A stretch of DNA of 64,000 bases from Theobroma cacao (GCF_000208745.1 NC_030852.1:17592958-17656957); one strand, 5' to 3'; positions 1 to 11,942 are shown, counted from the first letter of the stretch. Notes: generated by a model not told the origin, from the letters alone. A program made the numbers and translations.

Positions 1-103
1 GAACTCTAGGTAGTTAACTTGATTAATGATAAATTTAAAGTAGTTTAAATTTATCTAATTCTAAGTTTAACTTAAGAATTATATGTTGAGTTGATTGCCA
101 ACA

Positions 104-1129
104 TGTTAGAAGCCCAATGGGTCACACACCTAAAATGAATGTTGAAAATAAAATGGGAGAGGTGATTAAGTTAGACTTAATCAAATTAGAAGTTATGAGC
201 TTCTTAAGCACTTGATTAAAATTGTTTAATTAAGTTGTGCCTAATTAACTAAATTGTTTAATTAAATCATTGGGCCTAATTAATTAAATTATTTAATTAA
301 GTCATTTGGCCTAATTAATTAAATTAAACAATTAAGTTGTTGGGCCTAATTGATTGAATTTGTTTAATTAACTCATTGGCCCTAGTTGAATAAAATTATT
401 TAATTAAATTGTTAGGCTTAATTAATTAAATTATTTAATTAAGTTATTGAGCCTAATTGATTAAATTAAAAATTAAGTTAATTGGGCTTCTAAAAGACTT
501 AATTAAATTGTTTATTCAAATTATTGGATTAATTGGTAATTACAAAATAGTTTTGTAATTAGGGTTTAAAATTAATCTAAGGTATAAATACCCTACTATA
601 GCCTTCAAACAAAAAGAGTTGAAACGGTTGAAAAAAAAAAGGAGTGAACGGCACATTAGAACTTCTTTTGTCTTGCCGTTTATTGTGTGAAGAAAAATAA
701 TTTTTCATTCACTTCATTTTTTTTTTTGGTGTGTTCAGCCCCACAATTTTGTGTGGATTATGAGTTTATGAAACTCATCTTTGCTAGCATATTGTCAAGG
801 CATAGCACTCCAAATCCTTAAAGAAGGATTTTCTCATTCTTTGGTGTGGATCGCCATTAGAGGTTGCACAAGGATTCCTTAGACAGCTTTGGTTTGCAAC
901 AACTGAACTGAGGTGGTTGAGCTTTTTGAAGGCTGATTTGGTGGTTTAACAAAAGATTCATCAACCTTTGTTATTTAGGTAAAGTGATATGATCATGTAC
1001 TTTTATTTTAATTTAATTCTGTTCTCGATTTGGCATGAATGAGATTCTAGGAAGGTGAGGTGTAAATTTAATTTTTAAATTTATTTTCGTTACGTTTTAT
1101 TTGTATATGATGTATGATCAGCCCTCACA
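104..1129 (+). mobile_element. Solo LTR of an LTR retrotransposon
   Basis: The segment begins TGTTAG and ends CTCACA, so it has the TG...CA ends of an LTR with a short imperfect inverted repeat. It is flanked by the same five bases, CAACA, at 99-103 and 1130-1134, the target-site duplication left by integrase. A TATA box (GGTATAAATA) lies at 581-590, which sets the plus orientation. No gag, protease, integrase or reverse transcriptase follows it: MULE-like sequence starts straight after the right duplication. A solo LTR formed by recombination between two LTRs is therefore the best reading. Plant Ty1/copia LTRs often start in a similar way, but I cannot assign the superfamily firmly. The ends and the duplication are read directly from the sequence. 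Confidence 0.8.
218..490. repeat. Minisatellite of about 35 bp, eight degenerate units, inside the LTR
   Basis: About eight head-to-tail units of roughly 35 bp follow one another. Each has the core TTTAATTAA, then GGGCCTAATTAATT or a close variant. Units differ by a few substitutions and one-base indels. The array lies in the upstream (U3-like) part of the LTR, before its TATA box, a place where LTR enhancer repeats often occur. Confidence 0.75.
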
Positions 1130-2146
1130 CAACATGCCCAATGTATTCACATAATCGTACGAGGCTGTTCCCAATGAAATTCATGTAAGATATTAGAACA
1201 GGTAGTAGAGCGTTAAGTTGTAGGCGTTGCTTGATACGTTCTGAGGAGGTAGCTTTTAACAACAAGAAGACACGACCAAGATGGCATTTGTCTTGATCGT
1301 GAGTAACATTTTATTTGGTCAAGACTACTGTAGACAAGTAACGCCTTGGCTCTTGTCATTGGTGGAGGAAATTGACGCTTAGAATGTCTTCCCCTAGGGC
1401 CACTATGTTTGGAGGTTGATTGAGGACTACCTATTGAAGGGGTTCGAAGTGCTTGCCCCAAAATTTGAAGAAGGATAATCATATACGCTACAACATTTAT
1501 CAATTCGCATGGGTGATACAGGTACTATCACGTAACATATTTCAATTTCCTTTAGACATAATAATTTATGGTTGCACTCATTTATCATTTACAGTCTAAT
1601 AATGGTTATATTTGACTTGCAATTTTGGACAATAGAGGCGATTCCTGCCTTCAGAAAAATAGTTGCCTGTTTTGCTTTGAAGGACAATGTCTACTCAAGT
1701 ATGTGTAAATGGCAATGCAATCAGAAACTGACAGACTTCTACAAGGCGGTTGAGAAGTTGGAGTCATCTTAGCATGTGAGTGAATAGCAAATAATTTGTG
1801 CTGTGAATTTGTATAATAATTATCATAAAATTTAATCAAAATACCTATTTTCCAGTTGTGGGCACTCGAAATCTTGGAGCCCACCTCGAATGAGGCCACA
1901 CGAGAGTATTTGGTGGAAATCGATGTCCCGTCATCTGAAAGGCACCAATACAAGCCAATAGGACACATGGAGGATCGAGCAGACTTGTGTTTCGGTGTGA
2001 TGGAAAAGAGTAGCTAGTCCCATTAAGTGGAGGCACACCATCATTTTTGGAGACAATAAGCTGTCGGGGCCTTGGGTTGATGAAGAAAGGGGCGACCATG
2101 GCAATGTCAATGAACAGCCGATAAGGATGATTATAATAGTTTATGT

Positions 2147-2520
2147 TCAATAATTCCATATGCGATTATCGAATAACACAATAATATATGTGTTTTGCAG
2201 TTGACTCATGCGACAATAGCTCCTCAACACTAAGAGGTATTGCTCAAACGCACAGTGCTAACGAGCCACTAGTAATAATGATTCTAACAGTTTGTGTCAA
2301 ACATTTCCACATATGTTTATCAAATAACACAGTAATTTTTATTATTATAGTTGACGAAGGTGACGACAGCTCCTCAACCACCGACCGATCTTGTTCAGTT
2401 GCACAGTAATAACGAGCCATCGGTAAGGATATTAAAGTTCTAACGATTTATGTTCAACAATTTCATATATGATTATTGAATAACACAGTAATATATGTTA
2501 TTACAGTTGACTCATTCAAC
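2147..2520 (+). repeat. Tandem repeat of about 153 bp, 2.5 to 3 copies, carrying a small exon-like unit
   Basis: Copies begin near 2147, 2301 and 2453. Each starts with a TTCAA-type segment, then a GATTATCGAATAACAC-like stretch, a pyrimidine-rich tract ending in CAG or TAG, and GTTGAC. Each unit therefore carries an apparent 3' splice site and a short exon-like piece. The copies differ at many positions, so the duplication is old. Confidence 0.65.
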
Positions 2521-2965
2521 GAGATTCAATGACGGTGTAGTCACCAAACATCAATTGCGACGGATCATGCACAAGCATAAAAAAAAACATGTTGGAGCTG
2601 AAGGCTTCAATTCAGTCATTGACTCTCGCAATGCAGATGTTTGAGGACTGTATTGTTGGTCGCATTCTAGACGACTTGAAATCACGAGTACGTTATTTTA
2701 TCTTTGCTCATATATTGGTGGTTTACGTTTAATGGGTGTAGTCCTATTATCTATTCTCGGTTTATGGTTCATGGTATTTTATGAGTTAATGGATTTTCCC
2801 ATTTGTCTCGTTCTGTAGGGCAGTGCTTCATCTAACCATGATGGTGAGCACCACAATGATGCTGATGATAGGTAGCATGATGAACTTGGTGTTCACATTC
2901 ACCATGACGTTATTGGTGCTGATGGAGAGAATGTAACTCATGTCGATGATGTTCTCAATGATGAT

Positions 2966-3406
2966 GTGGCAAAGGATGTGAACCTTCAATTAGTTGATGC
3001 TGAAGGAGACCATGTTCCTCAAGCCGATGCAGTTGTCGATGCATCTGCGAGAGGGGAGGGGGACCTTCACTCAGTTGAGACTGAAGGAGACCATGTTCCT
3101 CAAGATGATGCAGTAGTCGAGGTAGCTACAAGAGGGGATGGGAACCTTGCATCAATTCAGGCTGAGGGGAACTATGTTCCTCATAGCACTCTTGAAGGCA
3201 GCGCATCACGGTTGTCGTCACCTGAGTTATCTGATGTCCATCATCATGAAGCATTCATTTTAAACCCAACTGAACTGACACGGGGTCAAAATGGCCAGCA
3301 AATACATGGCAAGCTCGTACGTGACCCATTGGTGAGCCATTGGGATCTGAAGAACTCAATGGTGGAAGCATACAAAGCTTTCAAGAATAACGATTGTGCG
3401 AGGTAA
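2966..3406 (+). pseudogene. Acidic repeat-containing piece of the Ulp1-like MULE gene
   Basis: An open frame of 146 residues has three imperfect copies of a unit of about 36 residues around EGDHVPQxDAVV (near residues 13, 39 and 66). The composition is rich in Asp, Glu and Val. It ends at a possible 5' splice site, GTAAGC, just after 3401. It lies between the DUF1985-like part and the peptidase part, where KI-MULE proteins usually have a variable linker. No known domain is visible, so I treat it as an exon of the dead Ulp1-like gene and not as an independent gene. Confidence 0.5.
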
Positions 3407-3578
3407 GCTCATAAATAACATTGCAAATATTGTTTTTGAATGAAATATTAATCCACCAAGCCTTTTGAAATTCATTTTGTTACATGTGCAGCATAACGTT
3501 AAGATCTTAAGGGATCAAGAGGTTGACTTTTTCACAACATTAGAGGATCCAAAAGAGGAAATGACAAGTGAACAAATA

Positions 3579-4022
3579 GACACATGCTTCAACGTACTGT
3601 GTAAGTGAATGATAGGGTCGAAGTCCAAGTTGTACAACACCCGTGCATGCGTGGTTGATACAATATTCTTCATAAGTTTATTTGCACATTTTTCAACTAT
3701 GAAAATACTAAAGTTTTGGATTGCATGCAGTGTAAGGTAATGTATAAATATTTCACAAGACACCATCTGTATGCTTTACATCACATATTCAACTGATTGA
3801 CGCATGCCTCAGCATATTGTGTAAGCAAATGATAGGGTCGAAGTTCAAGTTATACAACATCCATGCATGTGTGGTTGATACGATATTCTTCATAAATTTA
3901 TTTGCACATTTTTTAATTATGAAAATACTAAAGTTTTGGATTGCATGAAGTGTAAGCTAATGTATAAGTATTTCACAAGACACCATTCGTATGCTGTACA
4001 TCGCATATCCAACTGAAGATGG
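3579..4022 (+). repeat. 220-bp direct tandem duplication in the Ulp1-like region
   Basis: The stretch 3579-3801 is repeated at 3802-4022. The shared landmark GATAGGGTCGAAGT begins at 3611 and again at 3831, an offset of exactly 220 bases. The copies are roughly 88-90 percent alike by eye. The repeated part encodes a piece just before the peptidase catalytic region, so the duplication itself would disturb the protein. Confidence 0.8.
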
Positions 4023-5007
4023 ACAGTCCACTATAGAAATTCCAGATGAGTTGTGGGGGTATGTAGAGGGTGATAGGACGACATACGGGAAAAAATGGGA
4101 AGATGTCGATTTCATCCTCGGGCCTTGCAATGTGGGTGGGCATTAGGTGGTTGCGAAGATCGACTTGGTCAAGTGAAAAATCAAGGTGGTGGACTCAACA
4201 AGAACTTCAACTGCTAGGGATAACGGTGTGCGTGTGACTCAGATGACATCCCTTATGACGATGATGCCCTCATCTGCCACCAATTCAGTTATTTCAACAA
4301 AATGTGCCGTAAGACACGAGATTCCACACTGATGCCATTGAAAATTCATTTGCTTAAAGCATTAGTGCATCGTCAGAATGATAGTGTCAGCTGCAGTATG
4401 CTCTCCATAAGGTATATTGATGATATTTTGCAATCAGAACCTATCAAAGTTAAGTAAAATATGATTGCTAATATGAGTTACCAATAGGCTCTTGAAATTT
4501 TTAGTAATAATTGTGAGAGCAACCCTAAACCTTGTACCATGAACATATCTAGAATTGCATGTAGATTTTTTTGTAGATACAATTAATTTTAATATTCGTA
4601 CATTTAATACATTATTTTTTGAATTCAGACACAGTACTTATAATGATCAAAAGTTGATGTAAATTAAATTAATTGGTTGTTTTACCTTCAACTTGTGGGT
4701 TTTTTATTGATGACGAGTTACAACAAGCCATAAACAACATCTAACAAGCTACAGAACTCCAATCAGCATGATTCTTGACCATTGGAAAGCTAAGATGAAG
4801 GGCTATAACTTTCATGTTTATCACTATGTCCAGTGCTAATGCAAGTATGGTCAAAATTGCATTAGAAGTAGCTTGATTGTAGTAGCTGTCCCCTTCAGCA
4901 CAAACCCTTCACCAAACAGAAGCTCCACCATTGCAGCACCAAGCTCCTAACGTTGTAGCGCTGTCCAGCACTACCAATACTGCCTTAGAAAGTAAGCGTG
5001 GCGTGTC

Positions 5008-5226
5008 ACCCCATAAGACTACAACCATTCAACGTGTCACCACAAGATATCATCGACATCTAACAATTGGGGCATGGTGTGTCACCCATACTACTGCAAC
5101 CACTCAATGTGTCACCATAAGATGTCATCGACATCTAACAATTGGGGTGTGGTGTGTCACCCTATAATATTGCAACCACTCAGCATGTCACCACAAGATG
5201 TCATTGACATCTAACAATTGGGGCAT
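5008..5226. repeat. 75/76-bp tandem repeat, three copies, between the two MULE halves
   Basis: The word TAACAATTGG occurs at 5061, 5136 and 5212, inside three units that also share TGTCACC and a GATGTCATCGACATC-like element. The array lies in the non-coding stretch between the two convergent MULE genes. After it (5230-5430) comes sequence with repeated GACGTGGCA and CCACGTGGCA words. I see no gene here. Confidence 0.75.
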
Positions 5227-5430
5227 GTGGTTGATGTGGCAATGCCACGTCACCATCATGATGACGTGGCACTACCATGTCACACTTTTGCACATGGGTT
5301 GCTATCATGGCATTTATGGGTTCAAGTGACATGGATTGCTGACGTGGCATTTTATGGGTTCAAGTTGCCATGTGGCACGTCAAGAGGTTACCACGTGGCA
5401 CTCTTAGTGGCTGACATGTGGTAATTTTTT

Positions 5431-6179
5431 TTTAAAAGATGCACTTGCTGAGGTTCGAACCCAAGACCTCAAACAAATAAATTGATGTTTTTACCTTCAC
5501 ACCTAAACTCTTACATTTAATAATACTTTACTTGAATTTCTTTTCTTCTTTCCTTCTTTCTTTTTCTTTCTTATTTTTGTCTTTTTTTCCATAAAACTAC
5601 ATCATTTTGGAACTTTCTTATACTCTCAAAAATTATAACCATAAAAACCCTTTAAAACCTTCTTCTCAAAACGACGTAATTTTATGGAGAGAATGAAAAA
5701 AAATAAGAAAGAGAAAAATAGTCCAAAATGACGTAAATTTATGGAAAGAATGTTATTTGTTATTGTTGTCCTAAATTTGAGTCTGGTGAGATCATTTTTT
5801 CGTACGGTATCTTTCCAAATGTATTTATCTAAAATTAATTATAAAACTTGTTAAAAATTATACTCATCGACATAAATTAAATAATATATAATATTTCATA
5901 ACAAATTATCAGGTTCAGTAACAAACAATATGTCATTTTTCTATTTACTAATCAAAACTAAATACAAAATTTAAATAATCAAATAATATATCTACAAAAT
6001 AAATAAAAAAATAAAGACTCATAATATATCTACACCACTCCTTCCAACGTGGTCTGCCCATGGATACAACGATGACATATTTTCTTAGTCCATTATTAAC
6101 TAACAAACACAAAATATGAATGAATGTAAGAAACTGCAAGAAGAAATTATGAGAAAGGTAGATTTTTCTAAAACTCACA
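5431..6179. other. Non-coding centre of the MULE, between the convergent genes
   Basis: This AT-rich stretch lies downstream of the transposase half. It holds long pyrimidine-rich runs near 5540-5590 and no supported gene. From about 5531 it is repeated in inverted orientation at 55038-56252. A GGTTCGAACCC word near 5453 resembles a tRNA T-arm, but no tRNA surrounds it. Confidence 0.5.
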
Positions 6180-8560
6180 ACATGAGTATGTCTTCTTGAG
6201 CAGATTTACAAGTTCGTCCATCTTCCTGTTTTTAACTTCAAACTCCACTCGATTTATAGGTTTAACTACAAAGTAATGTGCATCATTGAACCATTTGCTC
6301 AATTGCCTAGCAACCCAAGGGCTGAGGGGCATGGTCACCTTGACAACCTCCTCGTATCAGTCATGGAACCAACGTTGGAACATCCTTTGATGAACTCGAT
6401 CAAAACAGTGATTGGCATTTATCTTGCATGCTTCAAAGATGAGTTAACACATTCTGCAATGTTGGATGTCATGAGTTGGTATTACCTTGCCGGTGAACGT
6501 GCAAGTGCCCATCTCTTAGAGCCTATTCTCATAAGGTTAGAGTGGGCTCCCACGTGAATATGCTTGAGCTGGTTCATATGCTTGTTGAAATCGAAAACCT
6601 TATAGCAATCTCAAGCAAGGGTGAAAATCATAGAAACGTTGTCGTGCTTGAACTTATTTTTAAAGTTTTTCTTCAAGTGGTAACCACATAAACCATGGTG
6701 TGCTTTTGGGTATGCATTTTGGATTGCTTTTTTAATGTCGAGATGCTGATCAGAAATGAACATAGTATTTTTAGGACAACCAACCGCATCATGCAGCTTG
6801 CTAAGAAACCACGTCCACGAGTCTTCGCCCTCAACATGACTTATGCCAAATGCGACTAGATATATGCACTCATTCGCATCTTTGCATACAGCGACAAACA
6901 GAACACCCTTGAACTTGTCTTTCAGATGTGTCATCTCATTGCAACGGTGGGATGCATTACATCCCTAAACCCCAGATACGAGCCCTGTATGATTAGAAAC
7001 AATATTTGAATCTTTGTGCCTCATAAGTAGCCACTGTAGTGACTGTGCTGGGATTTCCTTATTTCAATATACAAAAGTACGAGGGTAGTGGTTGAAATGA
7101 CTCCTTTGGGGGACTGAAAAGAAGCCTTTTCGCATACTCATTCGCTTGCCAGGCTTTACCATACAAGCATTCCAATTCCCATTGAATCCTCATCTCACCA
7201 ATTATGTCATTAGGTCTCAATGTTATTCCATTAGCCTAAAGCTTGTGTGACATAAGTTCACCAATTATCTTCACACTCACGGTTCGAAATCATTCTTGTA
7301 AACCATCGACAGTACACGTGTGTACTTTGTAGAACGTCCGAACTTGCCAATATACTCCTTTAGGTAACTTCATTGCACGCACACTGAACTTGCATGCCTT
7401 GTTCTTGCAACCAACGTCAAAACGACCTTTACATGACTTTTTTACTCTTATCTCAAATTGCTCTTTTGGAGCCAACATGTTCAAAGCTCGTTTCAACTCG
7501 GCCTTCGAGGAAAACATTTTTCCTTTATATAAGCGAACATTGGCACATGTCGACTCCTTAGTGGTAATTGTTTGGAAGGATAACCTTTTTGCACCTGAAA
7601 TTAGCCACGTATGATATATCCCTACATTTCTCCTTTCTTGATAACTGTTATCGAGCAATGTCTCAAACAAACGAATCCTATTCTCACCAGTGATGGGGTT
7701 GTTGTATATGAGGGTCATCACACTGAACATCTCCTACATCAATACCTCCAACAAGTTCCGTTTCACCTTTAACATTATTGCAAATTGGAATGTCACTATC
7801 ATAAAGCCAGTCATTGTCTAAATTGTCATCATGCCATTCATCAGGCCTGTCATCTGAATGGTCATCAAATTTATCTTCACTGGTAGGGAACAAATCCTCA
7901 TTTCTCTCATCAAATACAAAATTATCCTTGAGCGTCGCAATGTCACCTTCCAACGTCACAATGTTATCCTCAAGTGTCGTAGTCTCATTTGAAAATGGCA
8001 TTACACCCTCTACAGTATCACTCGATTGTTGCATTTGTTGGACAGAAGCAAGTAATTGGTTCGATGCACATGCTAATCGAAATTGTGCAGCCAACTGTTC
8101 TGTGAATGTCGTGTGTCAACCGAGCTAAACAAACTCTTGTGCCTACATCAATTGCCATTGTTGTGGGTTACGGACCAAATGCTGTGGTATATGTGAAGCA
8201 TTGTAAATCTCATTTTGATTGAGTTGATTACCATGTTGTACAGCTTCTTCATATGACATAACATTTGTATGGCGTTCCTTAATGGTGACATACACAGTCG
8301 GAACATTCCTCTATTCTTGCAAAATTAATTCAACATCCTCATCGTCCTTGATAATTGGGCATGATAGCTCTCCAGGTGTACTAATCAATGCATGTAACTC
8401 AATCTCGTGAATTTATGAGTTTACCCCAACAACATTTTCAACCAGTTTCATGAAGCCCGCAAACGACAAAACACTCCTAACCCCCCGTATTCGTGACTCA
8501 CCACCCTTGTAAATGCCATCCACCCACTAACCACCATGTCTTATCGCAAGTCGCACAATT
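6180..8560 (-). pseudogene. MuDR-type MULE transposase, broken
   Basis: Reading the minus strand from 8560: an amino-terminal region with IKDDEDVELIL and YVTIKE (8330-8560), then an acidic linker (8094-7740). The MuDR DNA-binding domain follows at about 7610-7290 (LYKGKMFSS...QFEIRVKKS...CKFSVRA...WQVRTFYKVHTC). A linker with LRPNDIIGEM, KAWQANEYA and ESFQPLPSY spans 7280-6990. The MULE transposase core is at 6934-6611 (GVLFVAVCKDANE, HVEGEDSWTWFL, ISDQHLDIKKAI, YPKAHHGLCGYHL). A carboxy part has KRWALARSPA, NIAECVNSSLKHA and PITVLIEFI (6600-6180). Such proteins cut and paste Mutator-like DNA transposons. Stops and frame changes split the reading frame into at least four pieces, so it is not functional as it stands. 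Confidence 0.85.
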
Positions 8561-10075
8561 AGAACCCCACTAAAATTTTGAAAACAAAAAATTTGTCAAT
8601 CATTTTACACATTATATGTTATGTTATGTTATAAAATTTGTTAGTCATGTTGTTGCACGCCATGTTCACAACATGTTACATGCCATATTCAATAAAAGTG
8701 TTACACACCATGTGCTAACACATGTTATTTCAATATATTTTTTACACGCCATGTGCATTAGAAATGCATGGCATGTAACAACCCTAGGTAATGTTTCTAA
8801 TTCATGTTTTAATTTACACAAAAAATTTCAGAAATTAATGTGTTGTAGCAATAAACCCAATAACATACCTTGATGTCATCTTTACTTTAGGATCTATTTA
8901 TCGACAACGATATGGCCAGATACCGAGAGATAGACTATAGTACGATGACGATGGTGCTCAACAGAGAGTTGACAGAGCTGATACAATTCAGAGAGCTAAT
9001 GACGATGGTGTTCAACAGAAACTTGACAGAGCTGATACAGTTTAGAGAGCTGAGAGAGAAAGAGTTAAGCAAGCCGAAATAATTGAGCATTTATTTCTAT
9101 TTTCTCTATGGCGGGAGGGAGATATTAGGAGATAATTTGCCAGGATGTTTTTAAGGACATTTTGGTTTACTCATGTTTGTTTTTGGGTAAAAACATATAA
9201 CTTTATATAGGTGGTTATTTTAAAATCACCTTATGAGGGGAGTTATTTTTCACAATTTTCTCTTTATTTAATTATGTTGTCTTCAATTTTTTTGACGAAA
9301 GCAGCATTGCAAAACAAACAATTAATACCCAAGGAATATTTTATGCTAATTTTTTGTAACATTAATGTGCATTTATTCAAGCGCTTTGTCTGTTTATAAG
9401 CTTTAAATATGTTTTTATATTTTTTGTGAACATTACTCACTACTTTGATAGTTTAGACACTTTCGTATTCATATTTCAACTTTTTATTTAACTTCTATAA
9501 CTATTAATATAAAAAATTCTTTACATCACTTCAATTAATACTCATAAAATATCATTTTTTTTCTATAACAACGTCCAGGTAACACACTAGTTTAAATATA
9601 ATAATTGTTCCTTTATAAAAGTAAAATCCTAAATTTTCATTTATACAAGTATGATATTACATTTTAATTCTTCAAATCATTAGTTACATTTTTACATTAA
9701 TGGACTTATACTTTTTGCTTTTAAAACAAAAAGAAAAAAAAAAGAAAAAGTAGCAAAAGTAACAACTGCATAGAAACTAAGCAAATTTAAATGTGAATAA
9801 GTAAGAGAATATAACCCAAAATGAAGGAGAACGTTGCAACAATGCATTAGGAAAACATTATGGGTTGAAGGAAGTCACAAGCCTCCATAAGAATTTGATG
9901 GCAAAGGACAGAGACTATCAAAGAAAGGGGCCTCAACTATGGAGAAAATATTACGACTGAACACAGAAATAGAATTATAAAATGAACTAAAACTCAAAAC
10001 TTGACAGAAAACTGTAGGTGGTTTTAAGCAAACATGTACAAGGATCATAAAGATAATGGTACTTATGATGTACAA
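8561..10075. other. MULE end and gene-poor gap before ABCA2
   Basis: The first part (to about 9250) is probably the 5' flank and terminal region of the MULE. It includes a short duplication of a GATGACGATGGTG...AACAGA motif at 8943-9048. The rest is AT-rich intergenic DNA and the presumed 3' UTR of the minus-strand ABCA2 gene. I see no gene. Confidence 0.45.
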
Positions 10076-11902
10076 CTAAGAACTAGGCGTAAAAGTTTCA
10101 TCAGGGCTGATCACAATTCCATGAATAGGTCCTCTACGGCCTAAGGAGTTTCTATTAGTAGCTGCTAGAGAAGCTAATGGTTGAGAATTAGGAGGTAGCG
10201 GAATTTCAGCAGAGTGCCCTGAAATGCAGAGTGCCCCAGAATCATCTTGCTCCCAGTACACTTCAACCATGATACCTCTAGGATTTTCAGCAGATTCTGT
10301 TCCTGGGATCCCCACAAACCTTGCACCTACTGGTATCTGCATTTTAAGATTTGTTTAAGATTATTAAAATTCTCCTTCTGTGCTCTAAATTTTATATAAA
10401 CAAATAATTCTATCATCAAATTGCACTTACCTGAACTGATGCTCCAGATGTTATCGTCAAAGTGACTAGTCGTCCCTCAGCTGCGGCACTTTCTAACTCT
10501 GCCTGCCTTGCGATATTCAAGAAAACTTCTTCAAGGGTTGTAAGTCCAAGTTGTATATCTGCTATACCAAATTCTTGTTCTCTCTCTTGCAGCTCCATGA
10601 AAAATTTCTGTTCAAGATTATAAGTGCAAAGAAAGAGGACACTTAATAAGGCAAAGCAAAAATCAAATGTAACAGATTCTTCCATAAGAGATTAGAAAGT
10701 GCTCACTGTCAGGAGTTTTTCTCTGTCATGGGGAATGACGAAAGTTAGAAAAGCTCTGTTCTCCTCTTTTGGCACCACATCCAGATGCTGAAAAAATGAA
10801 GTCCAAATGAGAAACCAACTCTTTGCAACTTGATGAAATATTTAAATCAGTTGAATTATACATCATACATCTTTAAAGAACTGCTTCACAGATTCCTGGT
10901 GGTAAGTTGGGGCAACTGCATCTCCATTGGGAGGGCTAAGTCCATTGTTGCTTCCAGTGAAGCTAACATTAGCAATGAAACCAGTACCAAATCGTGACTT
11001 CAACCTGATTGAGGTTCCAATGCAGCGGAGCCTACCCTTTGCCATGATTCCTATGCGGTCACTTAATACATCGGCTTCTTCCATAGAGTGTGTTGTCAAG
11101 ATAATGGCACGACCTTTCTTTGCACTCTCTATTATGTCCCATACGTGCCTTCTTGTTATTGGATCCATACCAGTAGTCTGCAGTCATTGGAAAGGAAATA
11201 AATACACAATACCAGGGGAAAGAGAAGCACTTCGTTTATAAAAAAAAAAAAAAAGAAGCACTTGCAAAGTAAATTGAGAACAATATTTTGAGATTAAAAG
11301 GTCCGATTAACATACTGGTTCATCCAGAATGACTAACTTAGGATCCCCTAGAAGGGCTGCTGCAACACTGAGACGCCTCCTCATTCCTCCACTGTAACTC
11401 CCAGCTCTCACTTTGGCGGCCTCTGTGAGTCTGACTTCAGCCAATGATTTCTGAACTACCTGGCATTGGAGCAAAAGAATTAATCTTTTGGGTAGGATAG
11501 TCCAAAGAGTCTTTCTGATGCAAAAGATTTTATCTGGCATAAAACTGAATATTTATATAGTTAAATATGATAGAATGTGAATATCGATCAATAACAAGGC
11601 CAGTACAGAAAGAAACAAATGCAAAAAGAAAGTCAGGTAAAGATCTGTTCCACTGAATTTATGTGGTACATACCGACTTGATTGTAGCTGGAGGTAGGCC
11701 TCTGATACTAGCAAACAGCTCGAGGTGCTCTTTACCAGACAGAGCATTCCAAAGGATATCAAACTATAAAAACAACACAAAATTAAAGCAAAAATAAGAT
11801 CCTCACTGAACGAACATAGCTGTTATTGAAAACTATGTTTACTTATATAATGCTGAAAATGGCATGCTGTGACACACAAGCTGGCTACAACCGAGCACAT
11901 GT

Positions 11903-11942
<40 letters not shown>

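Larger units (their letters stand above)
1180..4350 (+). pseudogene. DUF1985/Ulp1 (C48 peptidase)-like gene of the MULE, broken
   Basis: Conceptual translation shows pieces of the Ulp1-like proteins carried by plant MULEs. Around 1380-1480 it reads a stop, NVFP, a stop and GHYVWRLIEDY, where families usually have FPWG. At 1625-1770 a FWTIEAIPAF motif matches the DUF1985 carboxy end. At 4050-4200 it reads WEDVDFILGPCN, then GGH-stop-VVAKIDL, then IKVVDS, which is the catalytic-His region of a C48 cysteine peptidase with the Trp after His turned into a stop. Between these lie a low-complexity acidic stretch (2966-3406) and two sets of tandem duplications. Such proteins are SUMO-protease relatives of unknown role in the transposon. 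Several stops fit TGG to TAG changes. No intact open frame remains. Confidence 0.7.
1135..9250. mobile_element. Decayed KAONASHI-type Mutator-like element (MULE) carrying an Ulp1-like gene
   Basis: Two convergent coding halves define the element. On the plus strand, 1180-4350 shows DUF1985-like and Ulp1/C48 peptidase-like sequence. On the minus strand, 8560-6180 shows a MuDR-type transposase. Plant MULEs that carry both are known as KI (KAONASHI) MULEs. Both halves have in-frame stops and frame changes, so the element is dead. The right end may lie near 9250, where the reverse strand reads GTGAAAAATAACTCCCC, similar to MULE terminal repeats. I could not find a matching inverted copy at the left end, so the limits are approximate and the left end may be outside the window or disrupted by the solo LTR. 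Confidence 0.7.

Noticed and set aside
1..103. Possible left terminal repeat of the MULE
   Set aside because: No inverted match to the GTGAAAAATAACTCCCC-type end near 9250 could be found.
1213..2159. Minus-strand open frames of about 100 residues
   Set aside because: They are antisense to recognisable DUF1985/Ulp1-like coding sequence on the plus strand.
5445..5470. GGTTCGAACCC word resembling a tRNA T-arm or primer-binding site
   Set aside because: No acceptor stem, D-arm or anticodon arm could be built around it, and no LTR lies beside it.
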